64,000 bases of DNA from Enoplolaimus lenunculus (GCA_030248215.1 JASANG010002323.1:1-64000); one strand, 5' to 3'; positions 22,130 through 36,310 are shown, counted from the stretch's first letter. A program made the numbers and translations. Notes: generated by a model from the letters alone, not told the origin.

Positions 22130-25100
22130 TTGCGCCTCCCTCGTCCCTTGTGTACTTGTGGCCAATAGACCCATAGTGATCTCAACGTATTATGGGGTTG
22201 CAACACGTTGGCAACTGAGAATACTGCGATTTTAAATTATTTGCAAGCGGGGGCTAAAACTTGCCTAGGAAGTCAAAATTCTTAAAAAGGCGAATGAGGT
22301 TTTGGCATCCCTCAAACTACGTACGGGGCTGAAACATTTTTGTACGTGAGGAGCATACTCTTTTGAGCTGCCTTCAGGATACGGGCCCATTTAATTGTTC
22401 ATACTATTTTGAATCTGAAGTGTTATTCAAAACCAAAACCTTCCTTGCGTGAGTGTCCGGTTTTCTTTTAGTGCGTCTGCTTGTGACGTGTTTGCAAATC
22501 GTTTGAAAACAGCCAAAAAACCCCCATTTGATGCACTATTTAAAGTGACAAGCCATCCTAGGCATAAACCGTGTACCAAGTGTGGATCCTGAAGCGTCGC
22601 GTAGGGTGCGCGGTTTCTTTATTATCAAAGAATTTCTATGATAAAATGGTAATGCCCCTGCTATACAAATTTCTACTTTTTTGCCAGAAAACTTGCGTTT
22701 GGCTTTTCGTTTACTTCGGTCACACGGGTTCTTTCAGTAAATATTGAGCGCCCCTCGCGAGAAACTTCTGAATCCGTTACTAACTGTCACAGCAATCTAA
22801 ATTTGCCTCTGGCACGAGGGACAGGTTTTAGTACTGAGTGGCATAAGTACTAGCGTTTGAAAGAGATAAATTTTGCCGTAAAACTAAACGGTTGAGTTTT
22901 ATTTTATAATTTTCACAAGTGCCAGTGAATTGTTTCGTCGAATTGAAGAGAGGTGCAAAACAAATGACTTTGAGGCAAAAATACAAGAGAACTAAGTTTC
23001 TATCTTTTAATACTCTATTAAACAGTTTTGAAGTATACCAATTGTAGGATACCTGTTCGGCATTTACACACTTTTAAACGGCAAGTTTAACGTCGTCACA
23101 TTGGCGAAAGCAAACGCCTAAATTAAGCCACAATCTCAAAGCTTTAAAACTGCGGGGGACGACTGCAAGTACAAGACTCCACGCTTCACACCCAGGCCCG
23201 TAGCCAAGGGGGTCGTTAACAGAGGCTTAGCCCCATTCCCTGAAAAAATTTTGACCCCTAGAAAAATTTTCAACTTTAGTCAACTGCATCAACTGCCTTG
23301 CTCATCTCGGCGCCTCGTGTCAGAAACAATATCTGATATGAAAAATTATAACGAGGTCGGTGTGAACATTTATTTTGAACTGTACATCTAGCAATAGACT
23401 TAAGTATTAATTGCACAAATATGCTCAACATATTATGTTGTTAATATTACCGGTATGGCACGTGTGCTAAAGTTGCCGAAACATGCCGAAAGCGACGGGC
23501 AAATTCAGTGTTTCCAAATGATCGCGCCATTTATTTTGCACTCATTCATGTTTTCACCTGATGGATGGATAATGTACATAAGCATGCAAATGATCTTACC
23601 TCTCGAGCTGGAAATCTAGTTAGGTTAGCCTGGTTTTTAATAAATTTTTTTAACTTAGTCTAATATGGTCTGGACCCAATTTCGCTGTCAAATGTGCACA
23701 CCCTACAGACCTAAACATTTTAATTACTGTCAACGGTGAACTTTAGCAGTTTTTGATTATAGATTGCACAGCCGTAGTGCATGGAAGGCGACCGTGCCTA
23801 CACTACGCCATACCATACCTACATGCCTTAAGGCCATAAGACTGCCTCAAAGCATACGTACACATGATACAGTTGCACCGGGGTCTTCGCAGTTGTCAGG
23901 GTTCAGTGATTAAGAGCAACGCTAGTATTGGTAGCAATGAGGTGTACATTAAACGTTTCGTTGAATTAATTACATAAAGGTAGAGGCGTCCGCAATATTT
24001 TGCATATATGTTGTGGTATTTTATAATATTTAGAAACAATGCGGCAAACTGTCGTCTATTGAAGCTTTTGTAGTACTACCAGGATGCAACCGGAGGTAAA
24101 AAATACCGGAGCCGGAGCCAGATATCAACAAATTTTGCTGGATCCAAATGTGAAGCCAGAGATGAGGCGAAATTATGTAGTTGAAACGGTGTTTAGTTCG
24201 CTAATTTTAGCAAGTATTTGTAACGTGTTGTTAAATCTTTTGGTTTTGCTCTTATTTTGACAACATCTCGGTAATTTTTCTCCCAATGGCCTGAACCTTC
24301 GGCAGAAATTCTACCGGAGCCGGAGGTCGAATTCCTGCCAGAGCCGGAGGCAGACCTCCAATTGTACCACCATGGATACTACTGCACTTGATCTTAGTTA
24401 ACGTATACTTTACAATGAAGTCGTTTCTTGTTGAATTACTTAACCTAAAACGATTGGCATAGCTTCTAAACGTTTCGAAATACCATTATAAAAATGCTTG
24501 ATAATTTTTAACATCTGTATGAAGGCCAGCCAACGGCCAAAGACCGACCGGCCAGCCAGTCATATGTCCCGTTTGCCGCCGGTCGGTCGGCCAGTGGAAA
24601 TCCTAGTAATTGCACAACACTAATGCTTGTACATTCACAAACCTTGACGTGTGGCGACTCTGGACGTGCCTACCGTCTCTCCGACATGGGGGAGATTCTC
24701 TATCCATCAGAACAAATCTTTCCACCATAAGTCTAAAAGCCCAAGAATAGGTGGCATCTAAATTTAACTTTTATATTCAGCATCAGATCAATTGCATTAT
24801 ACTACTATAAATTCATACAGCTTGGCCTGATATATAAATGCCATCAGACAAAAGTTTTATTAAAACTTCCAGCAATTTTCAAAATCAAAATATTATTACT
24901 CCCATAACCATAAAACTGCTTTCTGAATTTTATCCATCAAGTTTTCGAACAACTGAGTTCTATCATTTTTTCGCTGCAATTCAAAATTTATCGTTTAAAA
25001 TTATGCAGCTGGGTTAGTGGCGGATCCATAAATTTCTGACGAAGGGATCCGCGCAGCGCAATACATATTTATGAGAATCCTAACGAAGGAATTGAGCGCG

Positions 25101-25888
25101 GTTAGAAGTTAGTCGTAATTGTAGTATTAAATCTTAATACAAAATTTTGGTTTCGTGTCAGTCCGGCGGTGCATCCTGCTCCGTAATTAGGCGCATGGCC
25201 TGGATGGCTTCCCTTGAATTCACCGATAATATCGGTACAAAACGGCATGCATGTGACTGACCCAATACAAAATTTAAATTCCTAATCTATATAAATTACA
25301 ATTTTAAACATAAATTGTAGATTTGATCGAAAGTTTTGTTAAAATCAAACAATATTTGAAGATAACGAGCGATGCACACTTCACAGTAGTCCTTGCGTAA
25401 AGTATATTCGTACTTGCTATGAAACATCTAAATACAAAAAAAACAGCGCCCATGGGAAATTCGTTCAAATCTTTGGTTTAATTCCACAAAAAGTGTGTAT
25501 TTCGCGTATGTAAAAAAAGGAATAGCGAATGTACGTGAGGTGAAAAACAATATTTCATATTATTTCGACTCAACTAAGGTTCTGCGAAAAATAAATTGGC
25601 ATTTTTCAGAAAGTTTCATTTAGTGTGAGGAGCAAAACTGTCAGGGTTGCAACTACGGGGGGCGAAGAGGGTAGGGACGAACCCCGCTGCAAATATGTTC
25701 GCAACCTTTTCAACCGCATTAGATATTTTATGTTAAAAAAATATTTACTTGATCGCTCTTGAAAAGGTGGCGGGATGAGACTGTCCTTCTAATATACACT
25801 GACTACATTTGTTTGTTTTAAAAATAATCTTTAAAAAGAAATTAATTGATGTCCAATTAGACTGTTGTGTTTGCCTTTTGAGTTGAAG
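22130..25888. other. Intergenic with decayed repeats
   Basis: A GTAGCC-type repeat fragment is at 23,190-23,285 (GGCCCGTAGCCAAGGGGG, TTTTGACCCCTAG). A CCGGAGCCGGAG-rich repeat is at about 24,095-24,368. A CCGGTCGGTCGGCCAG stretch with a partial inverse lies at 24,525-24,595. No gene can be supported. Confidence 0.4.
24095..24368. repeat. CCGGAGCCGGAG-rich dispersed repeat
   Basis: GCCGGAGCC-like units occur at both ends of this stretch. Similar wording (TTTCCGGAGCGGAAGCCGG) returns at 30,105-30,200. The family and mechanism are unknown. Confidence 0.35.
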
Positions 25889-25890
25889 TA

Positions 25891-26330
25891 CTGTAGTGAC
25901 CCGAATAAGAGGAGGGGACTGATATTTATTTGGCCTCTCCAGAGGGTACTCCCGGTTATTCGGTTACGGACTGTTATATATTTTTAATCCACGCTCCCCA
26001 ACATTTCGTTACTGATATATATCCTGTACTGCAAATATCCGTTGAATCAAACGTTTGTCTTGTATCAAAAGCATGAGGGATGATGCAAGGTTATACATAG
26101 GAGTGTACTTTGAAAACTTAAGTATGCTTTAAAGTTTTGAGCTCAACATTATCTAGTCCTGGAATCATTTATGCACTACAATTAGGAACAATTGACATTT
26201 ATGGACTCCAAATAGGGTTTAGGGACTCTTTCCGCTTACTGACTCTTATTAGGGATACGGACTCCTATTGATTGGGTCTCGACATGGAGACCTCTACCTT
26301 ATTACTACTCCCTTATTCGTATGATTACAG
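25891..26330 (+). mobile_element. MITE with TA target duplication
   Basis: It begins CTGTAGTGACCCGAATAAG and ends in a diverged inverse (CTTATTCGTATGATTACAG). TA lies directly on both sides (25,889-25,890 and 26,331-26,332). Internal blocks CCTCTCCAGAGGGTAC, TCCGTTGAATCAAACG and GGACTCCTATTGATTGGG are shared with the other copies. TA duplication suggests mobilisation by a Tc1/mariner-type transposase; there is no coding sequence. Confidence 0.8.
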
Positions 26331-26332
26331 TA

Positions 26333-28364
26333 TATTGCAATATTTGAACCTCAGCTTTAGTAAACCGTGAATAATGCTTTTTCTATTCACAGCTGTGACT
26401 TAAATCTTTGTTCAAAAACGCACGATATATATATAGTCACATTAATAAAGTTAGATTAATAATAATAATATATACTTATGTTTTGCCCTTCAGCTTTTGG
26501 ATTAACGCAAAGCTTGGACCATAACTTTGCAAACAATTAGCGAGAAACAAGTACGATACCTATTAATAACCAAGCATGTGGGTGTTGTCCTTATATCCAG
26601 AGCAAGAATAGAAGCGAAAGCAATTAATATTTTATAAATTCAGCTTAGTAAAATGTGTTCGTAAACAGATTAAGCAAAAGTTTCGGCTCTAAACTGCGCA
26701 TACAACGCCGCATTAGGAAACTGCAGTTATCGAAATTAAAAATAAAAGATATTAAGATTAGGCGCACTAAAATAGTTTTGTTTTGACCGAAAGCACAGTG
26801 TTAGGCTGTTAACAATTTATTTTAAATAAAAAACTATCATAGTCATAGCCGTTTAAGGATCAAAGATCAAACTCGATTTAATGATTTTTGTGCAGCGGTT
26901 TTTACGAACCTGTCCAGTTGATCAATGATAACAGCTTGAAACCCTCGTCGAAATTATTATACAACGTAACTTCCGATTCAATATTTTGGCTGTGCACCTG
27001 AAAATGATTAAAAAGTAAAACCGAATAAGTTTTATGTATTGCAGTTGCCGAACTATGTCTTTTAAGCTTTTTGCACAGTACTGAAATAACAATACTTAGG
27101 TCTTTCGGTTATCCTCCCTCCGGCTGGTGTTTGCCGAAAAATGCTTGGGGTTTTAAAATTTTTTGCATATTTGAGCTGCTCATGTCTCCCCTGATTATTC
27201 CACACCAATTTTGAATTTTACGAAAATCCCAATTATTTAAGGTTACAAGGTTCCCCCATTGGAACCCAAAAAAATTCTGTCAAAAAATTAAACAAATTAT
27301 ATACCATTCAACGCAATTTGTAAAACTGAGTTGAATGGTGTTAAATATTCCACAATTTTACGGCTCGCTACGCTAAGGACTAATGGTCAAATAACTAATT
27401 TTGCGCAATCCAAATTGATTATAACTCGTTTGCCAGACTTCTGATCGCGAAAAACTTAACACAATTCAACTTAGCTATGCAAGCTGCATCATCCAACTAA
27501 TTTTCTGCAAACGCCGGTTGGGGCAAGGTAACCGAAACGACCCATAACAATAACCCCCAAAATTAAGTCTTTGTCTCTCTATATATACATGTGTGCGTAC
27601 ACTGCATAAAATGATGAGTTAAATTGACTCTCTCCGAAATAGCCTTTTCCGAACTACACAAACAGAGTCAAAATATTTCGGGGAGAGTCAATTTGACTCA
27701 CTATTTTTTGCAGTGTATTGACGGTAAGTTTCTTTGTTGCATACCATAAACTGCTATAACATGCAACGTAAAATCAGACAGTTATCACTCATGAGTCCGA
27801 ATATATCGTTGCTTACAAATTCGGCAATGAGCTAAATTTTAGAAGTCATAATTTATATATCTGAATTATTTTATATCCACATGTTGCTTGAACATATTGA
27901 ATACAACCACATAATGTCAGCTTTCAACTAAGTAAGCTTAATCTCAAAGTGTACTACGGCAAAAGAATAATACTGGGCACTGTGTTGAAACGTTTTCGCT
28001 CCAAGTACTCGTCTTGCTTTCGTGATAGAATACATATTACCTAGATTACTTTATTCAAGTTAATTAATGTGGGAAATTTGGCTCACAGTCTGAAATTTTT
28101 GCCTTATTGCAGGAAGCGTTAAACGAGCCATTCAATCATACGCAACAACAAACGTATATTTACAAAGTTTAAATTTACGACACAGTGGTCACAAAACACA
28201 ATATCATGGTTATTGATACCTAAATTCGACTGTTCATTCATGCGTTTTCAGAATTAATATAACACATAATGAACAGATTTCGATATTATTTTAACTGAAA
28301 TATGAATTCATAGCAACGTGTATAAATGTGGTTCATTATTATCGTGTCGAAACGATTAATACGG
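26333..28364. other. Intergenic, nothing coding recognised
   Basis: It is AT-rich with no credible open frame. Around 27,303-27,355 a CCATTCAACGCAATTTG..CTGAGTTGAATGG stretch forms an imperfect hairpin. The only clear element is the fold-back MITE at 27,600. Confidence 0.4.
27600..27715. mobile_element. Fold-back MITE, short copy
   Basis: It starts CACTGCATAAAATGATGAG and ends CTCACTATTTTTTGCAGTG. The inner halves (AATTGACTCTCTCCGAAATA and its diverged inverse) also pair, so the whole element is nearly one hairpin. TA flanks both ends. Confidence 0.75.
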
Positions 28365-28369
28365 CCCAC

Positions 28370-28560
28370 GTAAAGCTCAGCGGTGAAACGTTTTTCTGCG
28401 GGATTGCAATAGAATAAAGCTTAGACCTCAAGCTAGTTTGTTTGCTTCAGTTTAAGCTTAAGTATAGGCTTATTTTTACGCTTAAGTGTATGCTTAGACT
28501 TAGGAATTTTCGTATACTACTGTTATACGGCCCTGTTTTATACATTGGTCATATGGGTGA
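28370..28560 (-). mobile_element. Hexamer-core MITE
   Basis: In reverse: ACCAATGTATAAAACAGGGC, a GTATACGAAAATTCCTAAG block, a degenerate hexamer core, TTCTATTGCAATCCCGCAG, AAAAACGTTTCACC and TTTACGTGGGCC. Confidence 0.7.
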
Positions 28561-30716
28561 AGGCACGTAAATGTTAGGCGGCATTGATTTATGAAAGAAG
28601 GATATGAAAAGGAGTCATTTCTAAATTTCTGGACAAACGACGCACTTATACAAGCTTAAAATTTACCTCGCTAGCTTCGCTCTCTCGCAAAACACTTATT
28701 CTTTTAGTACATGAGGCTGATACTCTGAAATGAAACCCTGGTTAATACCTCACAGTTGGTCTGGTCAGTGGTACTGTAATGTAACAAAATATTTAATGAT
28801 CAGTTGGGAAACAATTTATACAACTATGAAATTAATGTCGTTGCGTTCCGAACGCCCAATGTATAGAGAGGATATGATTTGCCTGGAACAAATTTAAGAA
28901 AAATAAGCTTCAAGCAGTAATTTCAATAACAAATTAAGTCGGTTTAAAATCAGCTTACTGTTTGTCAGGGTCGTCCGAAGAAAACTACATTATTGTCGCA
29001 CACCGAATCATTCTGGGTTCCCCGACAATTGAAATTCATATATCGGTATGGAACGAAAAATCAACCTAAACCACAATGTCTGGCCGAGTCTATTTGGGGG
29101 GCCAGCCAAATTTTGGGGGATTCGCGGCTTCTCCAATGCCCAGCCAGTGGGGACGCTTTTACTGTTTGTCAATTTCGACATTTTTGCCAACCCAAAAATG
29201 TTCTAATTTCGCTGAATAAATTTTTTTTTACATCTTTTCCAACTGATTAATAGACCTGTTGCTAGTTGAGCTAATGACCATCCAATTATTCACGTTCATA
29301 TGTATATATTTATGCCATTGTTACAGTATCTCGACACACCAGTCACGTCATCAATTTTCGACAGACACAAAAATTTAAAAACAAAAATGTTTTTCGCAGT
29401 CAAGCGTTACGGGACATAAGGTGCCGCAGCCAGGGGCGTAGCCAGAATTTTATTTCGAGACGAAATAACCACATGAGAAAAAAGTATCGCTTGTAATAAC
29501 TACCACCTATTATACGTAACAACTATTAGAACTGCCGAACTTTATTACACAATTTTCAGCTCAATTAGCGTTGTAAGCTGAACTTGTCTGACACTAATTG
29601 ATCATACAGAAGTTTAGTGTAAAATTTGCAAAAACATTTAACGATCAAATCAGGGGGTAACCAGGATTTTATTTCGCTGAAAGTGGTATATCACTTTATG
29701 TCTAACGATATATGTTAATGACCGTACCAAGCGTAAAGTCTTTTTTGGACTCAAGGATCGGGAAATTTGTTTTGAAAACATGTTAAAGGGTCTATGTTCG
29801 GGTCTCATCAGAAATTTAGGATGACATATCTCTCTGTCGCCGTTATGGTATACCCTCCTGAATCCAGACATGCACAACCGTCTGGCTGATTAAGGATGGC
29901 GCTTAGACCACAGTCGCTGATTGACGCAACTTATAGGCGTGGATGTGGAGGTGATGATAAAAATATCTGGGTGCCGTTATCTTGCATCTCTGGCGCAGGC
30001 CAACCCAATACAGTGAGAACCACCTCACAAACCATTGGTCGGGAACCTTGTTTATTATCCATTGAAACCAAAGAATTGTATCGTCAAACCGTCCTGAGTA
30101 AGTGGGTGTAACCGGATGTGAAAAATAACCGTACCGGAACAATGAGGTCAACAGAATTTTCCGGAGCGGAAGCCGGAACTGAAGCCGAGAGTGAAGCGCA
30201 ATAAGGTAGTTAAAATAAACAAATATATGTTATTGTTGTCAAAAAAATTACTTTAAAGCCTATTTTTTAACAATTCCTGACAACCAGCTCTTTAAAATTG
30301 TACCCAAAGTTAAAACCAAACGCACCGAACGGAGAATACCGGCCTGTTACATCGGCTATGGTAATATTTGCATTAGTTACGAACTAAAACTTAAACAACC
30401 TATTTTGTTTCAAAAATAAAATAAGACGGCAAAAATTATTACAAAACTAACCTGTGGTTGCGAATCCAGTCCACTGAAACAGTACGGAAAAGTTTTGCGT
30501 CGTTCCCAGAAACACAAGGAAAAGTCCGATTAAAAATCCGAAAAGACCGAAAAAATTCAACAAGCAAACCGCATTGCCCATTTGATCATAAGCGGTTGTT
30601 CAGGTCGCCGAAACAAATGGAAATGTATGTAGCAAGCAAGAGTTTATGTTGTGAATTTTGTACCACGCATCAAATCATTTGCTGCCAAGCAAAAAATCAA
30701 ATCGTAAAACAAATTT

Positions 30717-30790
30717 AATAATAATAATAACAATAACGTTAATAATAATAATAATAATAATAAATAATAATAATAATAATAATAATGATG
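30717..30790. repeat. AAT microsatellite
   Basis: Interrupted AATAATAAT units extend over about 74 bases. Confidence 0.9.
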
Positions 30791-31199
30791 ATAACAAAAA
30801 CAATAATATTAATCTCTAAAATCATTCATAACAATTGTGAGTCTCTTGTTTAGTATGGGTAATGGCATTAATGCTTGAAACTTATTTCACGTTTCAGAAA
30901 TCTTTTGCTTCAACAGCGTTACAAAATATTGGTTTACGTTGGTCCGATAAGAAATCCGATCCCTGTCGGTCGTGTAGCAGTGGCCTGGGTGATCGCCATA
31001 CGATCCATCCGTCATTAATGGTCCTTTCGACAAGCACTTTGGAATTCATTTTTAAACGACAAAAAATAATTTTTCAAAACGTTCTCAGTATGGTAAATTC
31101 ACAATTTAATTTACACTTCAAAAATATTTAATTAAGTATTAGTTGTACCTCATGTTGATTGTTGCAATAATATCCACAGCCAGGGGATGGCGACTGACA

Positions 31200-31305
31200 T
31201 GTCTTAAATTTTATATATGAACATATGTATATATTATATATGTATAATATATATTATATATATAAATATATATATATAAATATAAATATAAACATATATA
31301 TATAT
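31200..31305. repeat. TA-rich simple repeat
   Basis: A mixture of ATATAT and TATAAATA units. Confidence 0.85.
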
Positions 31306-32789
31306 TTAAAGCTATCGAGTTAAAAATTAAGCAAAATACTGTCATTAAATTGTCTTTAAAATAATAGGTCCATTTGAAATTTTTACAGCTTAACTTTTAC
31401 ACGCATGTACTTAGTGTGACACAAATAAAAATACCAAATCATTCAATTGAAAAAGTTACCTTTAAATAAATAAATCTTATTTAATTTAAGGTAAAATGGT
31501 TAATTTGCAATTCCCGACTGGATCATCAATTTATTTTGATTTTTGGTTTCAAGTTACAATTTAAACCACAAGTGACTTATACATTTTGGTGTAACTGCGC
31601 TTCAGAGTTATTAAGATATATATTTGTACATATTATATAATGGTTTATTTTATATGGACGATAGCTACAGAAGTGTGGTCAACTGCAACAGTTTTGGACT
31701 CTAATTCAATTCCTCGTTGTGTTTTCATCTTTACTGTTTTCGCAAACAGCCTTTATCTTAGCTTTTGGCTTAGGCTCATTCCTTGACGTACTCTGAAAAG
31801 CTTAGAATTAAACATGCAGGGGAAGTGTACAACTGCCTAAGTTTATAACTAATGAACAGTAATACGATAACGCAAAAACCCGGTTAACATAGAACCAATG
31901 CAGGGCTGAAGAATACTAAAATAGACATAAATCGGATTTTAGTTTCAAAAAACTACCACAATAGTTTTCAGGAAAATAAATTACAAATATTTATGCAAAA
32001 ACCAAAACCATATACGCATTGATATCAATCTCTGACAAAAAAATAAACCAAAACTAAATAAAGAATTGTGCGAAACAAATATGAATACATGCTGGTATGA
32101 CAACAAAAAGATGATAAATTTCGAAACGCTTCGCAAAATTGAGCTGTGAAACGGTAGTGGCGGGGACCGGACGATATAACCTTTAATATACAAGCTCTGC
32201 TTTGCTGAAAATTTTCCGGCGCAAATGGTTTATCTGAAGTTCCCAAGTAAGTACAGTATGTTTTGTATCCAAATAGCTGTTCGTTCTAGCAACGACACAA
32301 CACGAGTTTATAAGGTTTCCACGATCGGCGCCATTTTTATTAAGTAGTAAAATATGAGAAAATTTGCTGAAACACGCTTTAAAATTGTGTCAAATTTCCA
32401 AGCTGAAAAACAGCTTCAATTAAAACCGAAACTTTTTAGGATTTGACCTTGATATTCTGGCGTGTTTCACATCAGCTGGGTTCACCATAACATTTCTACT
32501 ATTGTGCGTTAGGTTATAAATACAATGCAACGCAGTACCTAAAAATTCATCAGAACGATACATGGTTTATATATTGTTCAGGAAATTTTTCGTTCCTTGG
32601 CATAAGTACTATTATATCTACAAATTGTCTTTCATACTTGTTAAAAGTTTACAAACAGTTCAGAGATTTAAACAATACGCTATAGAATATCCTAATTTAT
32701 TACAAAGCAAAATAGATGCCTAATGAGCGAAATGTTTGTTCGTCAAAATATTATTGACATAAGCTTAAGTGCATAGAACTACCAGCTCC

Positions 32790-32995
32790 CGTAACGATCC
32801 GGGGCGGATCGTTTTTTCGCGGGATTGCAATATAGTAAGCTTAAGTTTTAGACTACTGTGTTGTTTAGGGATAGGCTTGGGCTTAGGCTTATTTATAGGC
32901 TCATATTTACGCTAAGGTTCCGGCTTAGGCCTATAGGCTTAGGCTTAAGATTACGTTTTTACAGGCCCTGTTCTATACATTTGCAGCCCCAACCT
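32790..32995 (-). mobile_element. Hexamer-core MITE, long core
   Basis: In reverse it has AATGTATAGAACAGGGCC, an extended CCTAAGCCTAAG-type core with several variants, AAAACTTAAGCTTACTATAT, TTGCAATCCCGCG and AAAAAACGATCCGCCCC. Confidence 0.7.
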
Positions 32996-32999
32996 ATTT

Positions 33000-34302
33000 C
33001 AATGACTACGAGCCACGTATACATTAACAGTTCTATACTCTGCTCTCAACGAAAACACGCTCAATCTGGTCAATTACTCTGCATTTCCATTTTTTATATA
33101 TTACCCTGAACTTTGGCATACTTTCAGAGAAATATGTGTTATCCGAATTATTTTCACACCAATAAACTTTGCCGTAAGGTAAAAGCCAAACCTTTTTGTA
33201 ATAAAATGTTGAAATAACCCTGACACCTTTTAATGGAGCCTGTACGATACATAAATCCATTTGTAGGCCATGAACCATGTACACACTGCCGTGATTAGTG
33301 TTAGCAACTACTGTGGGTGAAACTGTGAATAAGCTAGAATTGTATAACAATACATTATGATACTTTTTGGTTTGATATGTAGCGCTAGACTGTTTAGTCC
33401 CGTATTTAGCCGCAGTCTATTTTGCTGGCGGATGTTGAACGGGTTTCTACCAGTCGCATAGTATATCAGGGTGCAATTGGAGGTCGAAAAACCCACAGCT
33501 AGAAGCAAAGCCGTAGGTCTACTAATTTTGCCAGAGTTGAGCCATAAGAATAATGCTGAATTTGCAAATTAGTGACAATAGCTTGCAAAGTATTGTTAAA
33601 AAAACTTACAGAGGCTTCATTCTGCGGCGGTTACAGATACATCAGACGGGAGACGCGGGCTGAATATCTTGTAAGGTTGGGACCTAACCTGTTTTATCGC
33701 AAAAAAATTCTGACAGGGGTCGTGGGTACGCTTTTCCGCACGCAACCCTAGCCACTTAATCCGCCAGTGGTCGTATTCATTTATGCATCATACCAACTTT
33801 TAATACATTGCTTGATAATCTAAATATATCAATCGACATTAAATTAACTCATCTACAACTTTGAAAAAAAAATGATTGTAAGTCGTAATATCTATATATT
33901 AAAGCTGGAACGCCCCACATACGTATTTTGGGCAAATTTCCAGCATTACTTTGTTCACAAAAAATTTCTTAGGAAATACACGTGATTCATTGTTCTTCGT
34001 TCTATGCGAAGAAAATTTGCGTAGAAATTTTTTTGTTTTCGCTACCTTTGCGCATTGCACAAACCTGGCAGACTAGTAAATACTAAAGACATAAAAAATG
34101 TACATAAAAATATGAACATAAATACTAAAACTTATAAACAATCAACAGAAAAAAACCCCCAGTACCTTCCGATTTTAATTTCCAAAACAAGTTGGGTACT
34201 ACTACATATTCAGCTTTATCGTAGGCAATTGGCAACGAATAGACGAAATCTAATTAAGAATCGGGAAAAAGCCGAAAGTAATAAAACCTCTTTTTTGTGC
34301 TC
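33000..34302. other. Intergenic, nothing firmly recognised
   Basis: A 105-codon minus-strand frame (33,350-33,033) is the longest one, but it has no domain I know and no clear splice partners. Confidence 0.35.
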
Positions 34303-34470
34303 TGGTTCGTAGCCAATAGGGGCCAGAGGGAGGGTCTCGGCCCTTTAACCTTAGAAATTTTTGAGCCACCCCTAAGAAGTTTTTAATCTGGCTCGTAAGT
34401 CATCGAAAACCCACTTATGACCCTTCAGAAATTTTTTAGTCTCCCTAACAAGGTGAGCTGGCTACGGGGC
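34303..34470. mobile_element. GTAGCC-ended MITE
   Basis: It begins TTCGTAGCCAATAGGGGCC and ends GAGCTGGCTACGGGG, short inverted ends around an AGAAATTTTTGAGCC body with a second AGAAATTTTTTAGTC. Confidence 0.5.
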
Positions 34471-34762
34471 AATTTCTGCGTAATGTCAAACTAACGTCTT
34501 CTTGCAAGGTGTGGAAATGAACAAAGAACGGACTGTAAAGGAAACTTTAAAACCCTACTAATTAGCCTTTGTCCTTGTTATCTTAAAGTAGCGAAACAGC
34601 ATTGACCGGCAAAAGACTTCTGTTTTTTGTGATGTTATGAAATAGTGGGAACTTGTGTTTTCAATCCATTTGAACAAAAACAAACCAGAGAAAACTAAAA
34701 TTTCTATTGTGAAATGTTATATACAAAGTAAAATTAAACTTGTGATACTACTAACATTCTAG

Positions 34763-34875
34763 TTTATGACCAATGTTACTTTTATGGCTATAACTGTAGC
34801 TAAGCATAAAGCCTAAGCCTAAGCGTTGAAAATAGTGTAAGCTTAAGCGCAAGTCTAAGTCTAAGCAAAAATAAA
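34763..34875 (+). mobile_element. Hexamer-core MITE, partial
   Basis: GACCAATGTTACTTTTATGG, GCTATAACTGTAGC, a core of CCTAAGCCTAAGC and AAGTCTAAGTCTAAGC; the distal end is missing. Confidence 0.55.
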
Positions 34876-35039
34876 CGTAATAGTTTAACAATTGCTTCGT
34901 TTATTATGTCAAGAAAAGTATTTATACTTTTTGCAGTTTTTATGTAAAGTTTAGCATATTTTTGTTTTTTTATAATTGTCCACGAAATAACACAGGCAGA
35001 AACTAAAACTGCCCACAGGGCTTGTACAATTTTACTCTA

Positions 35040-35150
35040 CATTTAACGATGTATCTTAGGCTTAGGCTTAGAATTAGGCAAAGGCTTTAGGCATAGGTAA
35101 GTGTTTTCGTAAACCTACTAATCCTGAGCCTAAGTGCAACTAAATGTAGA
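35040..35150 (-). mobile_element. Hexamer-core fragment
   Basis: TTAGGCTTAGGCTTAG and AATCCTGAGCCTAAG units appear in opposed orientation, without the conserved ends. Confidence 0.45.
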
Positions 35151-35784
35151 AATAGGTGCATAAGAGTGAGTCCCACAGTTCCGTGTTCGAAAAACGCTTG
35201 CAATAAACTCAAAACCCAGCAATTGTGGTATGAAAATCAACCATCACAGTGGTTAAACTTTGATTTTTTGGTGGGAGAAGATAATTTTTGTGTTCTAAAA
35301 TTTCAGTTTAAAAGCGCGTTTGAGTAAATGTTTGGGTATTTTTAAATTCAGCAAACTCGCCGAAGGCGCAAGATTTTTGAAATCGTTCCGTAACACCGTC
35401 ACAATTATATCTGTTGGGCTAAAAAAACTCACATTATGAGCTTTACATGAACCATTTGCAATGCGAAATATTCAGCACGGCAGTGCTCACTGGATGATTA
35501 GATCTCCTATCTCTTTAGATCCGTCACTGAACCATAGTATATAAGCAATATTATTGCCTGTGCCAAGACATGACGCAATATCAAACTTGATAATGTACAA
35601 ATTTACTCTAACCAGTAATAAAATCAGGTCATAAAATATGCAAATATGACGACTGACTGTCAAATAATCAACAACGCAGTTTCGGTCGGAATAAAAACGA
35701 AATTATTTTTGACACATTTTGACAAAGTACGCATAATTATTTCAGAAGATGCGCGGAAGTTTACAGTGTTATACCATTGAACTC

Positions 35785-35975
35785 AGTGCCAACGTTACTT
35801 GGAGAACAGCAGTATAAACATATTCCTAAGCTTAAAGCGTAAGGCTCCGCCTCAGAGTAAAGATAAGATAATAACTAAGCCTAAGCCAAGTCTAAAGCAA
35901 GTCAAAATCTAACTGAATTTGCTCTATTATAATCCGGCTAAAAATGATTCGCCTCTCAGGTTAACATGGGCCGAA
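35785..35975 (+). mobile_element. Hexamer-core MITE, diverged
   Basis: GCCAACGTTACTTGGAG, CAGTATAAACATATTCCTAAG, scattered CCTAAGCC units, TCTAACTGAATTTGCTCTAT, AATCCGGC and GGTTAACATGGGCC. The last block matches the end of the copy at 57,725. Confidence 0.6.
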
Positions 35976-36310
35976 TTAGTGTACAGAGCTAAGATTTCTA
36001 CGCAGATGCAGACGTTTTTTTTAAATGTAAGTTTTTAAGGGCACTGGAATGTATGTACGAGTGTATGCACCGTACGCTTTGTTATATATTCATGAAATAT
36101 GAATTTACCTGCTTTCAATGCAATTGCGGAGAATATTTAAAGAATGTGAGTCCATTTAAAGTAATCATGGCATATGATGTTTTAAAAGCATATAGAACTA
36201 AGTGTACTGAAATGGACGAAGCCCTCAGCGTAATAACAACAGAGCACGTGAATCTAAGCACTATGAATTGTCTAACAAGTAGTAAGAGGCAAGAAGGGGC
36301 ATAGCCAAAT

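Larger units (their letters stand above)
28561..32785. other. Intergenic with microsatellites
   Basis: No gene is supported. It holds an AGGGGCGTAGCCAGAATTTT repeat end at about 29,432, a GCCGG-rich fragment at 30,105-30,200, AAT microsatellites at 30,717-30,790 and TA-rich tracts at 31,200-31,305. Several frames of 70-90 codons show no recognisable protein. Confidence 0.4.

Noticed and set aside
33033-33350. 105-codon minus-strand frame
   Set aside because: I considered it as an exon, but found no family resemblance or supporting neighbour exons.
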